64,000 nt of DNA from Hippasteria phrygiana (taxonomy: Eukaryota; Echinodermata; Asteroidea; Valvatida; Goniasteridae): positions 682,001-746,000 of the forward strand of contig JAZGUH010000229.1 in NCBI GenBank assembly GCA_037893225.1, read 5' to 3'. Within the stretch, counting starts at the first letter, position 1; each line of letters opens with the position of its first letter. A model generated the notes under the pieces. That model was not told the DNA's origin, searched no databases, and worked only from the letters and a program-made list of their open reading frames with translations. A program made the translations under genes and the position numbers. Below are positions 33,315 to 46,000 of this stretch, piece by piece.

Positions 33315-33556
33315 TAGGGACCATTAGATTTGATACGCGTGCGGGATGCGGATGCGGCTCGGAAAATGTCGCCTATTAAATCACCATTTTGCATTGTTAT
33401 TTCATCTGGTACACTTTCGGAAATTTACTTCTCATATCAAAATGTTGAAATGCATAATAGGACTGATGAAATTGTAACTCAATATGGGGGTTTAAAAGGC
33501 GACTTTTTCCGAGCCGCATACGTATCCCATACGCGTATCAAATCTAATGGTCCCTA
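33315..33556. mobile_element. Foldback MITE with TAGGGACCATTAGATTTGAT ends
   Basis: About 59 bp at each end are inverted with few mismatches, beginning TAGGGACCATTAGATTTGAT and running through GCGGCTCGGAAAA. It is 242 bp. The ends look hAT-like, but a clear 8-bp duplication was not found. The 85-codon frame is a by-product. Confidence 0.78.
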
Positions 33557-34038
33557 TTTACTCGAATTCAAACACAGAAGTGCGTAGATCGGTGTTATTT
33601 TCGTCAATTTTGGATTCCTCTATTTGTCTTGCAGCTCTAAGTGATATATATATACAAAGCATTATTTACAATGTAATTTTCATAGATTCGTATACAATCA
33701 TGTACAAATATATATCTCATCTTTATCTTAAAGACAAAAATCTTGCGCAATTGTGTCAATGTCATATACAAATATTCACATTCAATTGCATCTGTGGAAA
33801 GTCCTTTCGACGACATTTTAATATTTTAATAGTTGTGTTGTTTTTAAGCGCAGAGATATTTTGAAAAAACATGCGGTTTTCAAAATTCATTATTTTAAAC
33901 ATGATTGGACTTTTTCACTTCTTGCAACGATGCATTTCCACTGACATTTTCCCAGTGGGTAGCATATCAAACACCAACTATTTACTATAAGGCGAACATG
34001 TACAAAATAAAAATAATTTCTGTACCTTGTACAAAAGT

Positions 34039-34649
34039 TTAAAGGGACACATTGCCTTCAAATGTCATGAAATTTTGCTGTTTGGAAATGTTCCTTATCT
34101 TTTATAAGAGTTGTTCATGCAAAAAAACACGTATAATATGTTGTAATTAGTGAGTAGTGATTACAAAACAACAAATTGGCCGCTTACCCCTGACATCTGA
34201 CCCGCGAAACATAGACCTATTTCCAGTACTAGATACCACCGTCTAAATAATGCGCAAAATACGCTGTAAGAGTCTTTAGGCTGGCGCCGCAGCCAGTGGC
34301 CTTGTAAACCTATCAGATGATCGCCAGGTACAATTCTCTACCTCGCGACACATATCGCCAGTGCTGCGCGCCGTGCCACAGTACATCAACATTTATCAAC
34401 AGAACGTACTTCAACCAGATGCGACTGGAAATACGACTGGTGAACACGGTCCGCCATTTTGTGGAGTCAAAAATTTGGTTCTACAAAAAGGCGGACCGAT
34501 ATTTGTCACAAAATTAAACAAAAACTACGCAATTTTAAGTGATAGTTATGTGAATCTTTATATTCTACTTTAAAAAAAGCTTCCCAACCATATCCATTTC
34601 AGTTCTATTTTAGCCAAATCGCAAAATCAAAAGCAATGTGTCCCTTTAA
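34039..34649. mobile_element. DNA transposon remnant with AAAGGGACACATTGC ends
   Basis: AAAGGGACACATTGC at the left and GCAATGTGTCCCTTT at the right are exact complements. AAGTTT abuts both sides and may be a target duplication. The interior is 0.6 kb with no transposase; two overlapping frames of 66-70 codons are not recognised. Confidence 0.7.
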
Positions 34650-35640
34650 GTTTGAATAGAAGTTAGACTCCAACTCGTGCACGGCTCCGGTTGCAGTGCA
34701 CGAGTCGAAGGCTAACCAGATATTAGGCGGATCCAGGGTAAAGTCAACCTCGTTCCCAGGGTCTACTTTCAACCTCGTTGTCAATAGTAGACCCTGCCTG
34801 GGAAAGTACATCTCCTTTTCTGATTGGTTACTGCAATAACAAGTTGATAATTCCTAATAATCGCCTGTAACGATTCCACGAAGGGATTTTTTTCCAAACA
34901 ATGTAAGAAAAGCAAGAACCTTCAAAAAGTCACAACATTTCCCATTAATTAAGCAAACGTTTCCTGTGTATGTTTTTAAACGGTAAATAAGTTTAGCCTT
35001 GGAGCCGAAAGTGACAAATAAATGCATGATTTTCTCTGCCAACGTATATAGCGTTAGCTTCCGGGTCCCCAAACCATATCTACAGCGTGGGAAGATACAG
35101 TTGCGCGTACTCCATGCATTTGTCACTGCACTTCCGGGTCCAAATGACGTCTAGCACGAAGAGTGTAAATTGAATATAGAGAAACGTGTGTGGAGGCCCG
35201 GAAGCAGTCGCGCTAGACGTGACCTTTACCCTTTACCCTATTCCATGAATTCGCCAATGGCCGTATTACGACTCAAAAAAGAAAGAAAAATCAAATCAGA
35301 AAACTACCACCAGAATTGCTCCTTGTCTTCTAACACCACCATCGGGACGACTAGATGCTCCTGGCTGTCACAGAGCGGTTCGATCTGGTTCCGTTTGGTT
35401 GCTTCCAGTCGGCGTTGAGTTTTCCGTTTTGACCTACGGGAGAGCCACAAGGAAGTATTATGACGACCTAGAGCGCCCTCTGTTGAAATTCGTCAGTAGC
35501 AAATGCCGATGCGGATTTTAACACAGTTTGGTTTCGTTTTTAAACTTTATTCTAAACTAATTCGAGTCCACGAGCAGCAAATTGTAGGCCGCCTTGTCCA
35601 TACCATAATGATGTAACACAAAGGTCAAGTAAAAACAAAA
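34650..35640. other. No gene seen; one small palindrome
   Basis: A short inverted pair (CAGGGTCTACTTTCAACC and AGTAGACCCTGCCTGGG) lies at 34765-34805. The other frames in this stretch have no domain or splice support. Confidence 0.35.
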
Positions 35641-35689
35641 ACATGTTTAAACGTCCCCGCCAGCGTTACTTTTCGAGGCCGCACTATTT

Positions 35690-35915
35690 TCGTCTTTTTT
35701 TATGGAAGTTGCCCAATACCCTAATACAAGGCTAAAAGCCACTCTAGGTAAAGGTCTACAACAGAGATGGTGGGGTTGGCCACATTTTAGGTTGCCAGCC
35801 CTACAACCCTTACGGTTTTCCTGGGTCCAGATCTGAATAGTGGATAAATCTTCAATAGATACCAAAACAATTATCCCAATTTTCAGACCTATAGACTCAG
35901 GCGGGGTAACTTCCA
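35690..35915 (-). repeat. Interspersed repeat A, copy 3
   Basis: Shares TATAGACTC.., CCTTACGGTTTTCCTGGGTC and AAAAGCCACTCTAGGTAAAG with the copies at 1-84 and 8205-8400. The 89-codon minus frame is internal to the repeat and is not called. Confidence 0.6.
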
Positions 35916-36189
35916 CCGTATAGGAGAGACCAACTCACCTCTCCCTGTTTTTGTGAAAATCTGCTGTGGAAATTTGACATGAAAATAAATTGATGTCATT
36001 CTTCGAAGTATTATTTTTCAAAACCAGAAATTTTCGAAGATATTTGTAAAAATCATGGTACTTTTAAAACTTGTATTTTTTTCAACCAGTGACAATTCAC
36101 CGAGACTGCCGTAAACAGGCTATCCCAAGCACCAGACTGAAAGTCACTGTGCCCCCAAAAAGGAACTTTGGAATTCCCCGCAATGTAAT

Positions 36190-36850
36190 ATAAAATCAAT
36201 ATGCTGGGAAAACAAAGAGAAAAAAATATGACGTTATTGTAGTCTGGTTCCCTGACCCTACTTAAAAAAAAACCGGAACAATTTATATAGACGTCAGGCA
36301 GAGTTGGAGTCGAGTCTCTGCAAGTCTTTTCACAAGTACTTTCACAAGCCCAGTCAGAAGTCCTTTCATAAAGCCGGTCATAAGTAACTGGATGAACAAT
36401 GACAAAGGAATGCCTTTGTCAAAGCTCATTTAAGTAGCTTGTAATTGGAATTGGGACTGGAGGGCTTGTGATGGACTTGCAGGGACTTGCAGGGACTTGT
36501 GATGGACTCGACTACATCTCTGACGTCAGGGAATTATCAGGACGGGGAACTAGACTTGCTGGCTTGCACCCGTTCACGGATGTATAACCAATTGCCAACC
36601 AAAATGTTGACTATTAAAATGTTGGTAATTTGGGGGCAGCATTTGAAACGATGGTCGGCCGACCATCACTGGATATTGATACAAATACTTGTATAACACT
36701 TTTCTTAATGTCAGGACACAAGGTGCCATGATTTCACAGGATGCTTGAGACTATTATTTACTTACAGTCAAGTAAGGTATTTCATAATAATTCAGTAGAT
36801 TTGTTTTTTGGGTGTTTGCAAATGTGGTATATTACCTTTAAAGACTTTTA
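36190..36850. repeat. Interspersed repeat B, copy 2, split by a hAT MITE
   Basis: Contains TGCTGGGAAAACAAAGAG, GTTCCCTGACCCTACTT, ATGGTCGGCCGACCATC and ACAGTCAAGTAAGGTATTTC, in reverse-complement order to copy 1. The MITE at 36299-36522 interrupts it. It ends about ten bases short of the splice donor of the minus-strand exon at 36861-37043. Confidence 0.6.
36299..36522. mobile_element. hAT MITE (CAGAG..CTCTG family), exact 8-bp duplication
   Basis: Flanked by ACGTCAGG at 36291-36298 and 36523-36530. The ends are CAGAGTTGGAGTCGAGTC and GACTCGACTACATCTCTG. Removing the element and one duplication restores the neighbouring repeat B sequence (ATAGACGTCAGG then GAATTATCAG), which is direct evidence of insertion. 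Confidence 0.9.
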
Positions 36851-36860
36851 AAATTCTCAC

Positions 36861-37043
36861 CTGAAACAGTCGCAGAGACAAATGGCGTCCAGACACGCAT
36901 CCTTCCAGTACTTCGACCTTTGTTGCAGCGCCCCCACGCAGGGATACGTATCCGAACGGCAGTACGTAAACACGAATATCACTGTCAGCAAACAGGCGGT
37001 TGCTATGGCAACGTAGATCCCCGTCTCCTTAATACTACCCCAT
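36861..37043 (-). CDS. Transmembrane exon of the six-cysteine gene
   Basis: The minus-strand acceptor is TTTGACCGCCAG|ATGGGG and the donor TTTCAG|GTGAGA. It is 183 nt, phase 2 at both ends. It encodes the juxtamembrane WGSIKETG, a roughly 20-residue helix, and a cysteine-rich cytoplasmic start. The nearby TGA read past the donor is intronic. Confidence 0.72.
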
Positions 37044-40000
37044 CTGGCGGTCAAACAGAGAGCCGACATTAGATTTATTGATTAACATCTTGGGCCGTGT
37101 TTACCATTAAGGGATTGAACCGTGGCAAAAACTTGAAAGCGTGGGGGAAAGGTTTTAACGCCAAAAAGGGCGGGAAATCTAATTTGCGTCTTGACTTACC
37201 AAGACGCGTGTTTGTGTATGCAACCATTTTTTTTAAGGTTGCGAGATTCACACGTGACTGGGAATTAAAGTCGTCAGGCTTTATGGAACTCCAGTTGCTG
37301 TTTATGATTCAGGCAACACGAATAAGCACATATACAATTTCAGCAACCCTCGATACATTTGTTTTCAAGAGGGGATATTTCGCCAGAGTCACGTCCCCCT
37401 TAACAGGATGTTGCTGAAATACATCCTTACATTAATAATTGTTCAGGTAAACATGTCCATTTAAATGTCAGTTTTAATTTCAATCTGCCCCTTTTTAAGA
37501 TAAAGCACTTTTCAGTAAAGATAAAAAAAAATCTTGGCTAAAAATTCAATTTCCTTCAATACACAACCAATACACTTTTGAGACGCGTGGTGGCAGCATA
37601 CGTACCGGTCCTTTCCCCGTTGGTCTCTCCAGTCGTGCGCATGCTCAGAACCACGCCACATGCTCAGAAATACCCGCGCACCCTCAGAACTAGCAAAAAG
37701 AACCGGTATGTCTGCTGCCATCAGCGTTTAAAAAGTCTCCCATTATACTGATCCCCTAATACGACAAGCAAATTCATGATTACATTTCAATAAAACTATA
37801 CTTTCAGTATAGTTTGTTTTAATAAAAATGTCAAGTTAATCATACAATTTATTAGCAGAATCGAGTCACCTTTCAGAAATCATCGAAGATCATTTGGTAA
37901 TACATGCACACCGATATCTCCGTTGACGATTTAAAACACCAGTGTGTATATCTCGATTGCTGAAGTGACCTTTTAATATAGAAAACAGAGGTAAAGTCTT
38001 CGATGAAATGTGTTAATGTGGTGAATAATGTCCAGGAACGGCGTGGCAAACATCACAGTTCCTCGGTGTTCTGACCGCGGACTTTGTTCAATTCATCAAT
38101 CATCCGGGCATTAAGTTGTCGGGCTCTTTCGCAGCCTTTTTAGTTTGTATTTATTTCAGTCATTTATTGTATTGATATTCAACTCAATCCTCTGGCTATC
38201 TCTTTCTTTTTCAAGGTACTGTTAAATCGATACAATGAGGCACAGATCTCTTAAAGGGAATGGGAAAGATGTTTTTACGTGAATACTTGCAAGACAGCGT
38301 TATTTCCATGTCACTATACATTTCCAGGTTCTTAATATCAAGTTTAAAACTTAGATTGATTTGTATTCCTGTATTTGTGTAAATATTTGTATATATGTGT
38401 GGAAATGTACATTTTTTTGTAAACCAGTTTTTAAACAGTTTTGGCACACCCTGGGTAAAGAAATGCAATAAGTAAATCCCGTGCAATTGTTCACGATCAC
38501 TATATTTTATCAATTTTTGTCTGCTAACGTCTTCGTACTAAACAATGACTAGTCTACAGCCACTGAATCTTCAGTCTGGCATTATCCCATAGCAATGTGC
38601 AGGATGGATTGATCGGAAGTCCGATCTGTTCATTATTATTTTGGTCATCAATTTTAAAACTGTTGGAAGTTGAAATGCCCTCTTTTCTTCACAAGACCAC
38701 ATTAAATTACTCAGCTCAACCCAGCCAGAGAGAACAATAATTTCATGGACGCCGTGCACATTGTAGCTGCTGTACGATGTGCGCGGAAGTTTGTATTCTC
38801 GCAAAATCTCGTTGGATTTTGAGATCAGCTTGCAACCTCTGTTGCACAATATTTTGGTTTTTGTTTCAATGCAAATGTTCACAGTCATGGGCCAAAGCGT
38901 GACGTCATCGTGACGTCGACAAAGCATGTTGTTTTATTTTTACTTATTGTTTACTTTTATTTACTTTTATTTATGTCGCTTCCCAGGTTGTATCGTAAAA
39001 TTGGGTGTGATCCCTGGCTATAATGGGTTTATGACTTCTGACTAGCGCCCACCCGAACAAAGATACTGACAATTTGGGAGACCGCCAACATAGGGCGAGA
39101 TAGCTCAGTTGGTATAGAGCGCCGGTACGGTGTTCCGGAGGACGCAGGTACAAATCCCACTCCTGCCAGTTTTCTTTGTTCACTTTGTTTGGCTTCTATT
39201 TATTGTTTTACATTTATTTGTTGTGTTACTTTTATTTATTTATTTATTTATTTATCAGTTTACATATAGTGTCTATTATATGTGCATGTATTTTCCTCTT
39301 GTTTGTTGTATGGCCAAATAATAATAGTAATAATAATAGTTGTGTATAAACAATTTCACGAGCACGTAGTCCAATCGTTTACATTGCACTTCCAGATCCC
39401 AATGACGTCACAATTACGAAGAGGAGAGCGCCCTCTTGCATAAACATTTCTTGAAAATATTAAGACCGCCACATACCCTTTGTACTTCTAATAAAAACAA
39501 ATAATTCAGATTATTTTCGTAGTGTTGTAAGCGATGGTTATATGCGGGACAACAAGTGTGACAGGATTTGTTGGCATATCCCTTTAAGTACAAAGCAGGC
39601 AAAAATCATTAGATTACGGTTCCGTATAGAGATTACTGGCCATCAAAATATTTTTTTCCCTTGGAGGTTTCATACTGATCGAGTTCCAAATTAAAAATAT
39701 GATGAATACGAGATGCAAGAATTATTATTATAATTCGCGTTTCACAATGGAACCATTGGCTGACGTTCAGTAATTAGATTTAAACCCTGTGGGCAGAAAT
39801 ACTGTTTTTCAAAATCGTAGCAATTTCCGTCACTTTCGCTATCTTAGTGGATATTTTCTGCTAGTCTATCCGAGGTCTACTGTTATTATACAAATAATGG
39901 ATGTTTATGAGTGCAGTGGTCAGAATAATTTCATGAGGTGACAGATGGAATGTGCCATTCCACGAGGCGAAGCCGAGTGGAATGGCACATTCCATCTGTC

Positions 40001-43000
40001 ACCGAATGAAATTATTCTTACCATAGCACGAATGTGAAACATTCATTATTTGTTTTTTACAACGCCTGAATAAATCCTCGTCGGTTTACATGCATGGATT
40101 TCTTTGTGTGTAACGTGCCGGTTTCCTTCTCAGTCCCGCATAAAACCGCGACAAAAAGTTGTCCAGTTCCGAATGCTCACTTGTTGTTCCTGCGTGTTTT
40201 TGACAGCGTATTTAATTTGTTTCTTTATGTTAGCAGCGTCAGCATCACCAACGAGTTCCTATGTTTTAGCGTCTGTTAGGAGAACAAACGGTGATTCGCG
40301 AACATCGTCTGTCATTTTGTGTGAATGACAGCCGTGATGTAGCGCCACCAATAGCGTGGCCGTGGAATTACGGAAGTTCTATTCAACCACATACCGTTGA
40401 ATAGAACTTCTATTTTTGCGGTGCCGTGCGTTGGTGCGAATAATTCATTGCGCGTGATCGACGATCCACCAATCAGATGGATTTATTCAGGCGTTGTAAA
40501 AAGTCGACTAACGCGTTCAATTACATTTTCAGAACAAGAGGAAAATTGAAGTGCGTCATGATGACGTCATCATATATCACGTTTTACTTTTTCTGTACTG
40601 GTCTATTTTGTATAGTTTGTATTTTTAACTTTTAGTTTGGCTTTGATTTTGATTTTTTTTATTAATATACACATTTATATTAATATTTATATTTAATGTT
40701 TCTTTAATCTTAAATCTTTTCGTTAGAGTTTTTTTTCTTATGTCCTAGGCCCTATATTATTGTCACTTTTTATAATGGCCATCAAGGATAGTATAGCTTT
40801 TAACTGATGAGAGCACCCTGTTTAAATGAAACTGCAAATAAATAGATAAATAAATACAAAAATAAATAAAAAATAGTAGATTCAACCTGGTGTGTCCGTC
40901 CTATTTTTTAGACTACCTGGATTGTATAAAATAAACGTGCACGTATGTTTTCCCGCAAAATCTAATTCGATTTCTGGATTAACAAACGCGCTCTATTACA
41001 TTTACATGTATTCGACTCCGGGATTCACTCGAAGATAGTCATCTGATGAATTACTATAGACCAGTCCTGTCGACAGCCTCCTTGGCTGTTTTTTTTCAAA
41101 TTATTTTTCTTCAATTTGTTTTTCCAATTTTTTTCTTCTCTCTCATGAAATGTAATTCTGTAAATATAATATCGATTACAAGGGTCATATCTCTCTGGTT
41201 TTGATTGAGGTCAGGTCACGTTGTATTGACTGAGAGGTTGATGATTGTCCTACACTGCAAAAACTGTGGTGTTAATCTAACACCATGTAGTGTTTATATT
41301 GGGCGAGTGGTCCAATATAAACACCACATGGTGCTAATTTAACACCACAGTTTTTGCAGTGTATAATAAAAGTAGATTCAACCCGATATGCCCGTCCCTC
41401 TATATTTTTGGACTACCTGTATTCAGAGTTGTATTCGAGTCCCTGCAAGTCCTTTCACAAGTCCTTTCGCAAGCCCAGTCAGAAGTCCTTTCATAAAGCC
41501 GGTCACAAGTAACTGAATGAACAATGACAAAGGAATTCCTTTGTCACAGCTCATTTGAATAGCTTGTGATTGGGATTAGGACTGGAGGGCTTGTGATGGA
41601 CTTGCAGGGACTTGCAGGGACTTGTGAAAGGACTTGCAGGGACTCGAATACAACTCTGCCTGTATTGTATAAAATGGGGAGCATCACTGCAGTCATAATC
41701 ACCGGATAGTTTCGATCAGCCCGTCCCAATAGGATTTGTCCGCACGTATTTCATCCCTGGCCAATGTAATATAACCTCGGCTGTCTTCAGTAAGACGATT
41801 TACATATAAATTAATTTTGCACAGCTTGCGTACACGGCGTCATTTCAAAAAGTTGGCGACGTTCCAAAATTTGCAGAATTAAACTTGGTGTGTCTCTGTT
41901 GCACCCGTTACTTCTATATGAAGCTTTAACTTAAAGTGCCATAACATAATTTGAATGGTAAAATCTACTTAGTGTTGTTCATGTCATATAATTGAATACA
42001 AATTATGCCTTTTGATGCTGCATTTGATGTTACAAGGTGTACAGGCACGCATTGTCCTGCAGTCCCCCAAATTTAATCTAGTTGGTTAGTTACCTACAGA
42101 GGAAAGTGTGGAAGAACCAGCCCCTCACACTGAAACAAGACAAGATAATCTGATCTCTTCACAGTATGAATAGAGTCGGGATGGGTAACTAGTCCACTGC
42201 AGGGCATTAATAATGGTAAGCACTTATCCAGAACCACCAAAATGACATCGTCGCGCCTTGTGCTTATTTAATAAAGCCTTGTGCCTATTCAGTAAAGGCC
42301 CAGTGCACATGACGATGTCGTTTTGGTGGTTCTGGAACAGTGCCTTCCATTAATAATGCCTCTATCCATATTAGGCGTAGAAGTGCTATAGCCCAGGACT
42401 GGGCTCGAACCCACAGCTTGCAGAATTACCTGCAGACCACGAATTCAATGCTCCAAACCACTAGGCCAAGGCACATTTGGCCTTGTGATGGACGATTTGC
42501 ATAAAAACAATACCTAACCTATCATCTGGTCTAAAAATTATACCATAATGTGCAGTGTTATATACGGAGAAATGAGGGGGAAAAACCGAAGCATTAACAT
42601 CCGGACACTGTACGCAACCAAAGTGCTTTGGCGGATGCACGATTGTTGGCAAGGGGGGGGGGGGGGGGGGGGGGGGGGTTCTGAAATTTGTTTTCGTACA
42701 GTTGCCCAAAATGTTCCACCTGCCAATACAATTTTACAAGCTGGGGGGGGGGGGGGGGGGGGGGGGGTTACATACTTTGTCAACGTTGGTGGCGCCATTT
42801 AACCTCTTTGTTTTGTTCTTACCCGTAAGCGCAAAATATGGTTTTGCTTTTTCTTTTCTGGTTTGCTACGGTACTTTAGGCGTAGGCCCTCACAAGCCAA
42901 AAACAATTAGCAACGAGCCGGGGGTGGGGGGGGGGGGGTATTTCGACCCCCTGGATCCGCCCCTGGCTATAGACAAAGGGTACCAATCTAAATTCCAACG

Positions 43001-46000
43001 GTCCGACTTTTCCGAACCCAACCGGCGTCCCCAAAATTATTTTCGTGAATGATTTTCAGGCGAAGGCGGCGCATTTACAAGGGATGGCCGTTGTGTGCAT
43101 TATTATATTCAACTTTTAATGATCTCTCCAACCATAGCGATTGGAGGACAAACGTTTCTGGTAGCCTAAAGCCCGGTTCATACTTCATGCGAATGCGAAT
43201 GCGAAGCGAATTTCATGACGTCAACAATTGAAGTTTCATTGTGACGTTCTCCGTTACCTTAACGAATTCGCTTCGCATACGCATTCGCATGAAGTATGAA
43301 CCGGGCTTAACTGGGTGACTCCAAGGTGTCACCTTAATAATGGACGTAACGGAGTAACAGGTGTAAAGGCCGGCTCATACTTCAAGCGAATTTGAGGGCG
43401 AAGCGAATTCGTCTGGGTAACGGCGAACGTTTACGCTGAAACAACCATTGTTGACGTCACAAAATTCGCTTCGCTTTCGCATTCGCGTGAAGTATGAACC
43501 GGCCTTAACGGAGATAAACATCTCACTAACCGCACTTTACTGTTCACTTATCGACCTGGGATTTCATCATTTATACACGATCAAACTGCAAAATTACTTT
43601 TTCTCATAAAAAAATGAATTCGGATTTGTCACACTGTTCCCACAGACCCGCCAGAGCAATTTCAAATCCTCCACAGTCGGAACAATTTTCTTTCTTTTTT
43701 CATTTCCTGACCTCAGGTGCGACTGTGTCGGGCATTAATAACCCTCTCCTGTAATTTTGCCCGTCGAGGCCACGGTAGGTATATAATTAGTTTACGGGTC
43801 CGTCGATTTGTCAATTGAAGCTTTAAAGGCGTGTAGTATTTGAACGGTGGCAGAACGATGTATCTTGGAATTCTCAATGTTTGAGGTAAGGTCATAAAAA
43901 GAGATGTCTCTACTCTAAGAGTCAGGAAAAACTAATATTTTGATAGTTATTACATAAATGCTACCCTACATTGTTCATCAAAAGCAGATACTATTATATT
44001 TTAAAACAAAGAAACGGCAAAATGATGAAACACTGAGCCAACTATCTTACAGGTGATACCCAACAGTTGCTTTTGCTGACATTTTCAGCATGGACTTGGA
44101 GGTTAGTATTTTTTATAGCAAATACTGTAACACTGACCTGTTGAACGTTTTGTGTGCATAGATGCTGGGAAAACAATGAGAATGATTCTTGTAGTCTGGT
44201 TCCTCGACCCTACTTCAGACAAAACGGAGCAATTTATAGACGTCGGGGGAATTATCAGGTCGGGGAACTAGACTAGCTGGCTTTGTGTGTACACGGATGT
44301 GTAAGGCTGCGTCCGAATCGCTTGTCTAGGGCTATTGTAGAGGTGTTCGTCCATTACAACTACGCGTGACGCAGCGGTAGCTGTAGCTAGCTCTAGACGT
44401 CCATTTCGGACACGGCCTAACCAACTGTCAAACAAATTGGGGACTAATTAAAGTTGGTTAATTGGGGGCAGTATTTGAAAAAAAGCTAGTTTTTTCAATG
44501 ATGCATGGTCGGCCGATCATCGCTAGAAATTGATACAAAAATCCACTTGAAAATGACAGCGCACCAGGTCCCATTATTTCACAGGATGCTTGAGGCTATA
44601 ATTTACTTTACAGTCAAGTAAGGTCTTACGTAATAATTCAGTAGTTTTGTTTTTTGATGTTTCCAAATGTTGTAAAATTACCTTTAAAAAGTCAATTACA
44701 AGTTGCTTTAAAGGGGAAATTGATGAAAACTTGACAGGAACATTGCTTAGAAACGAAAAAGTTTGGGGTACAAGGGGGCACTCTAAGAATAGCTATGTGC
44801 TAGTATATACATATTTACTGGCAATGAGGTCACTAGTGCACGTCTATGCACGAGGGGAGCATAGTCGTGCACTAGTAACCGAATTATGCCAGTGCATATG
44901 CGTTTTATAACACACCTCTTGCTGGTTCTTTATCCTGGTTGGCTGAAACACGGTCACGTGGGATTCACTAATATTGGCTAGTGCATGAAATTTGCGTCAG
45001 CGTGAACTAAATGCGCGTCAAGACATCGCGTGCGCGTAATGTCCGGAGTATAGTAGTGCCTGATCAGGCACTATACTCAAATTGTTTGACTGGTTACAGC
45101 GCCCTCAACTACAACTTTCATGGATGTGTTGTATTATTCATAATCACTAAGCGTACACTAACATGATGTGAACAGTGAACAGCAACTCAAACACTGATTC
45201 CAGGGAAACTAAAAGCATTCCTTTAATTGTTGAATTGCTTCTTGTTGAATTGCTAACAAGTAAATTGTTGAATTTCCTTGAAAGTTTCTTTTCTTATTTT
45301 ACATTTTGGACAGAGGTGTGTTATAAAAGCATACAACGACCATAGTCGGAAATGACATCAGGTTCAGAGTCCGACTTCATGATTTCAATTTCCCGGTTGT
45401 GGCTAAGGCTGTGGCGTGATCTGCCACATTACATCAAAGCAATATCAAGCCATAGACACAGCCTTTTCACCGAGGACAGAAATTCCGACTTGTTGGTTAT
45501 ACCGCGCATGCTCAGTAGGTCCCCGTTCACTAAAATTATGAGAAACGCAGGGGTGGGGATTAAAGTGAGAAATAGGGTGAGGGTTGGGGTTAAAGGTTAA
45601 AGGTTATGCCATTGTCAAACATTGTTGTGATACAATGCATCAAAACATCCTAACTGAAGGAAACAAGCTGGACAAGCCGGTGGAACATTTACCATGAAAA
45701 TATCTGTAGAACAGACTAAGAGTAGCAACAGATCTCCGGTGAGAGAGTGATTGTAAGGATGAGCCGAACTCTTCTCTAACCAAATTAACAATGCGCTTCT
45801 GTACTCTATCTAATAAAGATAAGTGACAAGCAAAAGCACCAGCCCCGATGTGGGAACAGTACTCCATATGAGGACGTACAGGTGTCGCTGCCTTTATTAT
45901 CAAATTTGAACTGACACATGTGATGCCATCCGCGTGTGATAACAAATTATGGCTACGCCTAGCACACGAGCTGAAGTATACTAGGCTGGTTATATGAATA

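Noticed and set aside
33330..33864. Frames of 85 and 105 codons
   Set aside because: The first lies entirely within a foldback MITE; the second begins at its edge and has AT-rich, low-quality composition.
42538..43052. Frames with poly-Gly or poly-Pro
   Set aside because: Caused by G25 and G26 runs in a mobile element.
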